DNA of 6,633 nt. It comes from JBAYJY01 sp041664945 (GTDB lineage Bacteria > UBP15 > UBA6099). How positions within the stretch are numbered: position 1 is the first letter of the stretch; the number at the start of each line of letters is the position of its first letter. This document shows, piece after piece, positions 1 through 4,362 of the stretch. The position numbers and the translations under genes are program-made. The notes beneath the pieces are model-generated. The model saw nothing but the letters and a program-made list of their open reading frames with translations. It was not told the origin of the DNA and searched no databases. The stretch spans positions 1 through 6,633 of the forward strand of contig JBAYJY010000223.1 of assembly GCA_041664945.1 (NCBI GenBank). Direction: 5' to 3'.

Positions 1-656
1 ACGAACGCCTCGAAGACATCGTCTCCGGACAAATGAAATACTCCTATTTCCCGGTCAAGCTGGACCACATGGCGGCAAATATCAACTTTGTCGAACTAAA
101 GGAATGCTCTTTCGAAGTCGAAGGAGTCAAAGTCACCGCGCAATACCTGAATCACCCCATACTCGTTCTCGGCTACCGCTTTGAATACAACGGAAAAGTC
201 GTCGTCACCGAATTCGACACTGAACCCTATTCGAACGTATTCAAAAAAGACGACTCCGACATGGACGACTTCCTGTTCGGCGATAACAGCGCGCCTGCCT
301 CGGACAAGGAAAACGAAACATCCGATATAGACGGAGTCGCTGACCCCATCGTCATGGAAATGAATAACCGCGTGAAAAGATTCGCCAAAGACGCCGACCT
401 TCTTATTTTCGACGCGCAATACACTAAAGAAGAATATCCGACAAAAGTCGGCTGGGGTCACAGCTCGCTCGACGACGCAATCGACCTCTGCATCGAATCG
501 AACGTAAAGCGACTCGCATTCTTCCATCATGATCCAACACGCTCGGACGACGCGCTCGACGCGATGGAAAAATATGCTCAGGACGAACTCCATAAGCGCG
601 GCTTCAAGAACTCGCATATCTTCGCCGCCCGCGAAGGCATGGAAATTGACGTCTGA
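1..656 (+). CDS. MBL-fold metallo-hydrolase (PhnP/COG1235-like), 5'-truncated by window edge
   Basis: This is the C-terminal part of a metallo-beta-lactamase-fold hydrolase; the frame is open to the left edge, so the real start and the N-terminal HxHxDH metal motif lie outside. Numbering from the in-frame Met at base 33, the visible family landmarks are NHP at 40-42 (probable metal-ligand His41), the segment around FDTEP with a probable bridging Asp62, DAQYTKEEY at 127-135, GWGHS at 140-144, and the terminal metal-binding block FFHHDPTRSDD at 163-173. Proteins with DAQYT/GWGHS/HHDP blocks are soluble cytoplasmic MBL enzymes related to PhnP-type phosphodiesterases; the substrate is not known. 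Between the Asp62 motif and DAQYT lies an unusually long, very acidic stretch (about residues 70-104) that looks like a disordered insertion. The stop is 33 nt before the next gene on the same strand, so co-transcription is possible. Family call is firm; specific activity is not. Confidence 0.88.
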   Translation, partial: ERLEDIVSGQMKYSYFPVKLDHMAANINFVELKECSFEVEGVKVTAQYLNHPILVLGYRFEYNGKVVVTEFDTEPYSNVFKKDDSDMDDFLFGDNSAPASDKENETSDIDGVADPIVMEMNNRVKRFAKDADLLIFDAQYTKEEYPTKVGWGHSSLDDAIDLCIESNVKRLAFFHHDPTRSDDALDAMEKYAQDELHKRGFKNSHIFAAREGMEIDV

Positions 657-689
657 CGCCGGCGCCGCGTTTTATTTCGTGTTGCCTTG

Positions 690-1637
690 ATGCTTAAACC
701 CGTTCATTCCCTTTTTCGCGCATCGTTTTTCGCCTCCTTTTTTCTGCTGTTTGCTTTTACGCAAACGCAAGCCGCCCTCCCCTCCAGGGATGGAACCGTT
801 CTTTCAAGAAAAACCATTGAAAGCAACAATAAATGGTCTGTTTTTTCAGTGGTTTACCTCAGCGACGGCCTCAAAGTCCGCGGAAAACTAATAGTTCCGA
901 AGAGCAAAACCGCTAAAAAAAATAAATCGCTTCCCGCGGTTGTGTTTAACCACGGCGGCGTCGACGGGATTCCGGCCCCCCTGTTGAAACGCGGGAAACA
1001 ACTCGCCGGGGACGGATATGTTGTATTCGCGCCGAGCTACCGAGGCGAGGACGGCTCAGAGGGCGCAATTGAAGTCGCCGCGGGCGAAGTGAACGACGCG
1101 TTGAACGCTGTAAAAGTTCTCAGAACCATGCCGGAAGTCGACCCTAAACGGATCGCCATGTTGGGAGCGAGCCATGGCGGCATAATCACGCTGCTTTCGA
1201 TAGAGAGAGACCCATCGCTCGCAGCCGCTGTTTGCGCCTACGGAGTCACCAACACATTCACATGGTATAAATATCTCGTCGACAGCGGTTTCGACGTCCA
1301 TGACGACCTTTCGCAACGCGTTTACGGCAACGGGCCGGAGGATAAGCCTGAAGCATTCCGCAGTCGCGCGCCAGCGCTCGACGCGCATCTTATCAGCGCC
1401 CCGCTGCTGCTGCTCTACGGCGAAAAAGACGCCACCGTGCCGCCTTCTCAGGGAAAAGAACTCGCGGCGGCGCTCGATAGACACGGCATTCCTTACGAAC
1501 TCAGAATTATTCCGGACGCCGGCCACGGGTTTCTGTTTTTCATGGACCCGGTAAAGCGATCAGCGCTCGAAATACGCCGTTCAAACGAAGCATGGAGCGC
1601 CGTCGCCGGGTTCCTAAATAAACATCTGAAAAAATGA
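690..1637 (+). CDS. Exported alpha/beta hydrolase (dienelactone hydrolase / prolyl oligopeptidase-like)
   Basis: A 315-residue serine hydrolase with a Sec-type signal peptide: basic n-region with Lys3 and Arg10, a Phe/Leu-rich core at about 11-23, and a plausible signal peptidase I site after TQA (residues 26-28). The mature part has the alpha/beta hydrolase landmarks in order: HGG at 88-90 (oxyanion region), a SYRGEDGSEG segment near 116-125, the nucleophile elbow GASHGG with Ser161, acid Asp247 in YGEKDATVP, and His279 in DAGHGF. This matches S9-type peptidases and dienelactone hydrolase-like esterases without a beta-propeller, so the substrate (peptide, ester or acyl group) cannot be told. 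The ATG at 690 was chosen; a TTG directly before it (687) would add one residue. No good Shine-Dalgarno sequence is visible. It probably acts in the periplasm or outside the cell. It follows the MBL gene by 33 nt and has no convincing terminator after its stop. Confidence 0.87.
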   Translation: MLKPVHSLFRASFFASFFLLFAFTQTQAALPSRDGTVLSRKTIESNNKWSVFSVVYLSDGLKVRGKLIVPKSKTAKKNKSLPAVVFNHGGVDGIPAPLLKRGKQLAGDGYVVFAPSYRGEDGSEGAIEVAAGEVNDALNAVKVLRTMPEVDPKRIAMLGASHGGIITLLSIERDPSLAAAVCAYGVTNTFTWYKYLVDSGFDVHDDLSQRVYGNGPEDKPEAFRSRAPALDAHLISAPLLLLYGEKDATVPPSQGKELAAALDRHGIPYELRIIPDAGHGFLFFMDPVKRSALEIRRSNEAWSAVAGFLNKHLKK

Positions 1638-1781
1638 ACAGGCCTCCGAAAACAGCGCTCAGGGCCGCTTATGTTTCACAATCCCGCAATAAATACTAAA
1701 AATAGTTGAAATTATTATTAGATACTGGCTTTAGCGAGCCGCGATTTGGCGTGAGATTGTTTGTTATGCAACATGGCGCTC
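1638..1781. other. Intergenic region / leader before the acyltransferase gene
   Basis: I see no gene here. The stretch is AT-rich around 1685-1725. It contains a short inverted repeat GGCT/AGCC (1727-1730 and 1737-1740, loop of 6). A perfect 7-bp inverted repeat, TGCAACA at 1767-1773 with TGTTGCA at 1791-1797, straddles its right end. A TTGAAA at 1706 resembles a -35 box, but no good -10 box lies at the right distance, so no promoter is called. If translation of the next gene really begins near 1851-1857, this leader extends to about 1856. Confidence 0.5.
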
Positions 1782-2732
1782 ATGCTGAACTGTTGCACTG
1801 CTACAAACAGGCAAAAACACCGCCGAGAAAAGACTCGGCGGAGATGCAGGACTAAACTGACACACTTTTTTATATTCTTATTCAATGCGCTTTTGCGCGT
1901 TCTGCCTGTCTTCCTGCAGAACAAGCTTGCCGAGTTCATCGGCTGGCTGATCTATATTATCGCGCCCGGGCGGCGGCGGCTGATGGTAAGCAATTTAAAA
2001 CGCGCTTTTAAAGAGGAATATGCCGACTCTGAACTGGAGCGGATTGCGCTTCGTTCGATTCAAAACACTATCAAAAGCGCTTTTGAATTCATGCGTTTTC
2101 CGTTATACAGCGAAGCTGACATAATCCGCATCGTCGAAGTCGAGGGCGCTGAGAATATTGAGAACGCGAGAAAAGCCGGCAAAGGCGTCATTTTCGCAAC
2201 AGCGCACTTCGGAAACTGGGAACTGCTCGCGGCAAGAATACACACGCTCGGGCACCCCATGACCGCTGTTGGACGTCCGCAGGAAGACGGCGTAGTCAAC
2301 GAGATGATCGTTAATCTGCGCACCAGCAAGGGAACGCGCAACATTCCGCGCGGCGTTCCAATGTACGAGCACATAACCTGCCTGCTCGCGGCTAACGAAA
2401 CTGTCGGACTCGTTTCAGACCAGAACGCCGGCGTGAAAGGCCTTTTTGTTGATTTCTTCGGCTCGAAAGTCTCGGCATTCAAAGGCCCCGGCCTTTTCGC
2501 GGTCAGGACCGGCTGCAAAATTATCCCGCTGTTCATAATTCGCGAAGGTTACGAAAAACACCGCGGCATTTTCCTTCCAGCCGTTGAAATCCGGCCGAGC
2601 GGCGACGCCGGCAAGGACGTTCTCGCCTATTGCAAAGGATACACAAAATCTATCGAGGATTTCGTGCGTAAATACCCGGATCATTGGTTCTGGATTCACA
2701 AACGCTGGAAAACTCCGCCGCCCGGCGGATAA
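1782..2732 (+). CDS. LpxL/HtrB-like lysophospholipid/lipid A acyltransferase
   Basis: A member of the LpxL/HtrB/LpxM acyltransferase family, which transfers fatty acyl chains from acyl-ACP to lipid A precursors at the cytoplasmic face of the inner membrane. Numbering from ATG 1782: the hydrophobic N-terminal anchor is at about 28-60, and the catalytic HX4E motif is in AHFGNWE (His142, Glu147). A second conserved block, VSDQNAG, is near 211-217, followed by FVDFFG at 222-227. The C-terminal signature YPDHWFWIHKRWKT is at 298-311. Length (about 290-316 aa) fits the family. The start is uncertain: family-like sequence begins only at about base 1851 (KLTHFF), and the preceding 23 codons (Cys/Arg-rich) look non-coding. 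ATG 1773, ATG 1782, TTG 1761 and a CTG at 1857 with AGGA 5 nt upstream are the in-frame options. Related enzymes of other specificity exist (for example ornithine-lipid or glycolipid acyltransferases), so lipid A as acceptor is likely but unproven. Confidence 0.88.
   Translation: MLNCCTATNRQKHRREKTRRRCRTKLTHFFIFLFNALLRVLPVFLQNKLAEFIGWLIYIIAPGRRRLMVSNLKRAFKEEYADSELERIALRSIQNTIKSAFEFMRFPLYSEADIIRIVEVEGAENIENARKAGKGVIFATAHFGNWELLAARIHTLGHPMTAVGRPQEDGVVNEMIVNLRTSKGTRNIPRGVPMYEHITCLLAANETVGLVSDQNAGVKGLFVDFFGSKVSAFKGPGLFAVRTGCKIIPLFIIREGYEKHRGIFLPAVEIRPSGDAGKDVLAYCKGYTKSIEDFVRKYPDHWFWIHKRWKTPPPGG
1813..1841 (-). terminator. Hairpin with minus-strand T-tract (possible intrinsic terminator)
   Basis: A perfect 8-bp GC-rich stem, CCGCCGAG (1820-1827) with CTCGGCGG (1834-1841), closes a 6-nt loop. 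Read on the minus strand it is followed by TGTTTTTGCC, which has the shape of an intrinsic terminator. On the plus strand no T-run follows closely; the nearest one is at 1866-1872. No gene on the minus strand ends just upstream of it, so it could stop antisense read-through, or it could instead be a leader structure just 5' of the acyltransferase ribosome-binding region. Confidence 0.4.
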
Positions 2733-2783
2733 AATCACTTCTCTTCACTTTTACTAATTATTATCTGGAATAGATTTCGGTTT

Positions 2784-2803
2784 ATATGCGCCGAAGCGCA
2801 TAT
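2784..2803. terminator. UUCG-capped hairpin between convergent genes
   Basis: A perfect 8-bp stem, ATATGCGC (2784-2791) with GCGCATAT (2796-2803). Read on the minus strand the loop is TTCG closed by C-G, which is the very stable cUUCGg tetraloop. It begins at the first base of the stop codon of the minus-strand TPR gene and lies 51 nt past the stop of the plus-strand acyltransferase gene. Neither side has a strong T-tract: the plus side reads CACTTCTGTTTTGCC and the minus side is A-rich. It is therefore either a weak bidirectional terminator or a 3'-end stabilising hairpin. Confidence 0.45.
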
Positions 2804-4155
2804 CACTTCTGTTTTGCCGTGGACTTCCCGGCATCAGCGCCGGGCTTGGACGATTCGCTCTTCATTATAGCCGGAATGTTCATTTTATCGCTTTCATTTT
2901 TCCACATTGCCACCATTTTGTTCATCATCTCTTTCAATGCCACGAGTTGCACGGAGAGCGATCTGTATTGATTCGGGTCGCCGGATTTGATGTAGTTCTG
3001 CAGAGTTTGAATCGTATCGGTGAACATTGAAACAGCGCTCATTGACTGTGTGTGAACGAGATAGTAATCGCCCGGAACTTTAATTGCCTGATAGCTGCGC
3101 AGCAGCCCCTCGGAAGCATCAAGAAGTTCCAGCAATTCCTGATCGTCGAGCTTGCCGATAAAAGCGTTCGGATTAATATTCACTCTGCCTATGTAATTCT
3201 CCAACAGGGAATATATTTGCAAAAACGAATTGTCATAAACCTTTCTTTTCTTTATATAGTCGATCGCCTCCATAAGGCGGACCATTTCATATACTTCTTC
3301 CTTCCGTTTTTTCAGAGAGTCGCTTTCCGGGTCGATCAGCGTAACGCGGTCTATTTCCACACGCGCATTATTGTATTTATTGAGCTTAAGATAAGTCTCG
3401 ATCAGCTTCAGAGCGGTGTCGATGTCATTAATATCGTCTTTCTGAACTACGAGGAAGGATTGTTCCGCGGAATCGTATTTCTTCTGGCTGAAGTAGATGT
3501 CTCCGAGAGTTTTGTTGATTGCAATGCGGTCGGTCCCGGAAGCGCCTTTAAGCGAGATATTTAAACTTGATATGGCCTTCTCTTTATTCTTTTCCTTGAG
3601 AAATATATAACCGAGATACTGGTTAGCGATCCGGTTTTTGGGTTCGCGCTTAACAGCCTTGAGCAGCATGTCCTTGGCATTTTTCAAATCATTCTTTTTG
3701 TAATAAATCCGGCCCATCATTGCGTAAAGGCCGGGCGATTCCTTGTTCCATCTGAGAGCTTTTTCCAGAGTCGAAACAGTGCGCTTATTCAGACCCTGTT
3801 CCTCGTAACATTCGGCAAGCGTGACCCACGCCTGATCCATTCGCGGCATTCTTGCCGTGACCCGTTCGAGCCGGTCCGAGCATTTCCGGTATTCGCCGAT
3901 CATGTAGCTGTGCCTGCCGTATTTAAATTCGGCCTGCATTTTATAAGAAGTGTAAACGTAGTAGGCGCCGCCGAATAGAGACAGAAGAACAACAACCCAA
4001 ATGAAAGGCTTCCAGCCTGTCTTGAGAGTCGCTTGAAATTTATCCTTCGCCAGTTGAACGGGTTTAGGGGGCGCCGGAGGAATTATCTTGCCGCCGCATC
4101 CCGGACAGAATTTCAGATCGTCTCTTATTTCAGCGTCGCAATTAGCGCATTTCAT
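2803..4155 (-). CDS. Membrane-anchored zinc-ribbon TPR protein
   Basis: A 450-residue protein of unknown specific function. It starts with a four-cysteine zinc ribbon (Cys3, Cys6, Cys17, Cys20; CxxC-10-CxxC), then a Pro-rich linker (26-32) and one predicted transmembrane helix (about 51-68). About six tetratricopeptide repeats follow at roughly 73-278; the clearest are 107-140, 141-174 and 175-208, with the usual small and aromatic positions (for example GRIYYKKNDLKNAKDMLLKA). Residues from about 285 to 430 form a predicted helical C-terminal region with no family I recognise, followed by a Ser/Lys-rich tail. TPR arrays bind partner proteins, so a scaffold or assembly role is likely. The topology is inferred: zinc ribbon in the cytoplasm, TPR domain outside the inner membrane. 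The ATG at 4155 leads straight into the zinc ribbon, which supports this start. A terminator upstream at 4301-4342 suggests a promoter of its own between 4156 and 4300; none is obvious. Confidence 0.85.
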   Translation of the reverse strand: MKCANCDAEIRDDLKFCPGCGGKIIPPAPPKPVQLAKDKFQATLKTGWKPFIWVVVLLSLFGGAYYVYTSYKMQAEFKYGRHSYMIGEYRKCSDRLERVTARMPRMDQAWVTLAECYEEQGLNKRTVSTLEKALRWNKESPGLYAMMGRIYYKKNDLKNAKDMLLKAVKREPKNRIANQYLGYIFLKEKNKEKAISSLNISLKGASGTDRIAINKTLGDIYFSQKKYDSAEQSFLVVQKDDINDIDTALKLIETYLKLNKYNNARVEIDRVTLIDPESDSLKKRKEEVYEMVRLMEAIDYIKKRKVYDNSFLQIYSLLENYIGRVNINPNAFIGKLDDQELLELLDASEGLLRSYQAIKVPGDYYLVHTQSMSAVSMFTDTIQTLQNYIKSGDPNQYRSLSVQLVALKEMMNKMVAMWKNESDKMNIPAIMKSESSKPGADAGKSTAKQK

Positions 4156-4362
4156 AGTCTGAGTGAGAATATTTCATTTTTGACTTGCCGGCGCGGCCTT
4201 GAAACCGCGTTCAATCGGGCGCCTTAAACCCCGCCCATAGCTTTACCTTCCAGCGCTTCAGCAAATCCGAATTCGGCAACTGATAACCAACGGATTCGGG
4301 ATAAAACAAGCGGGGCCGTCGCTTGAAAGCGCGCGGCCCCGCGTTATCGCTCAATCTTCAAA
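4156..4362. other. Intergenic region between the two minus-strand genes
   Basis: It holds the terminator at 4301-4342, a perfect 10-bp palindrome CCGAATTCGG at 4267-4276, and an inverted repeat AATCCG/CGGATT (4264-4269 and 4291-4296). No clear promoter for the downstream TPR gene can be picked out by eye. A 47-codon minus-strand frame (4354 to 4211, TTG start) passes through it but lacks a ribosome-binding site and runs through the terminator hairpin, so it is not called as a gene. Confidence 0.5.
4301..4342 (-). terminator. Intrinsic terminator of the FN3 protein gene
   Basis: A perfect 9-bp stem, GCGGGGCCG (4310-4318) with CGGCCCCGC (4334-4342), has an inner CGCT/AGCG pairing (4320-4323 and 4328-4331). 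Read on the minus strand it is followed by TTGTTTTATCC. It begins 20 nt after the minus-strand stop at 4363. Stem strength, T-rich tail and position all fit a rho-independent terminator for the upstream gene. Confidence 0.82.

Noticed and set aside
96..617. Long open frame on the minus strand opposite the MBL hydrolase (173 codons)
   Set aside because: It is the complement of a gene with clear family motifs; its translation has no recognisable features.
656..678. GC palindrome GCCGGCGCC followed by TTTTATTT, considered as a terminator after the MBL gene
   Set aside because: The palindrome leaves no room for a loop, and the next gene begins only 33 nt after the stop.
1056..1554. Open frames on both strands overlapping the exported hydrolase
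   Set aside because: They overlap the catalytic region of a well-supported gene and encode Arg-rich sequence typical of shadow frames.
1706..1734. TTGAAA considered as a -35 promoter box for the acyltransferase gene
   Set aside because: The hexamer 17 nt downstream (CTTTAG) does not resemble a -10 box.
2060..2738. Several minus-strand open frames opposite the acyltransferase
   Set aside because: All lie opposite conserved acyltransferase motifs; none shows a start context or family motif.
2734..2810. 9-bp direct repeat ATCACTTCT (2734-2742 and 2802-2810) at the two convergent gene ends
   Set aside because: Too short, with no associated element; probably chance.
3052..3564. A 170-codon plus-strand frame opposite the TPR gene
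   Set aside because: The TPR periodicity on the other strand is clear; this frame shows only the hydrophobic complement of it.
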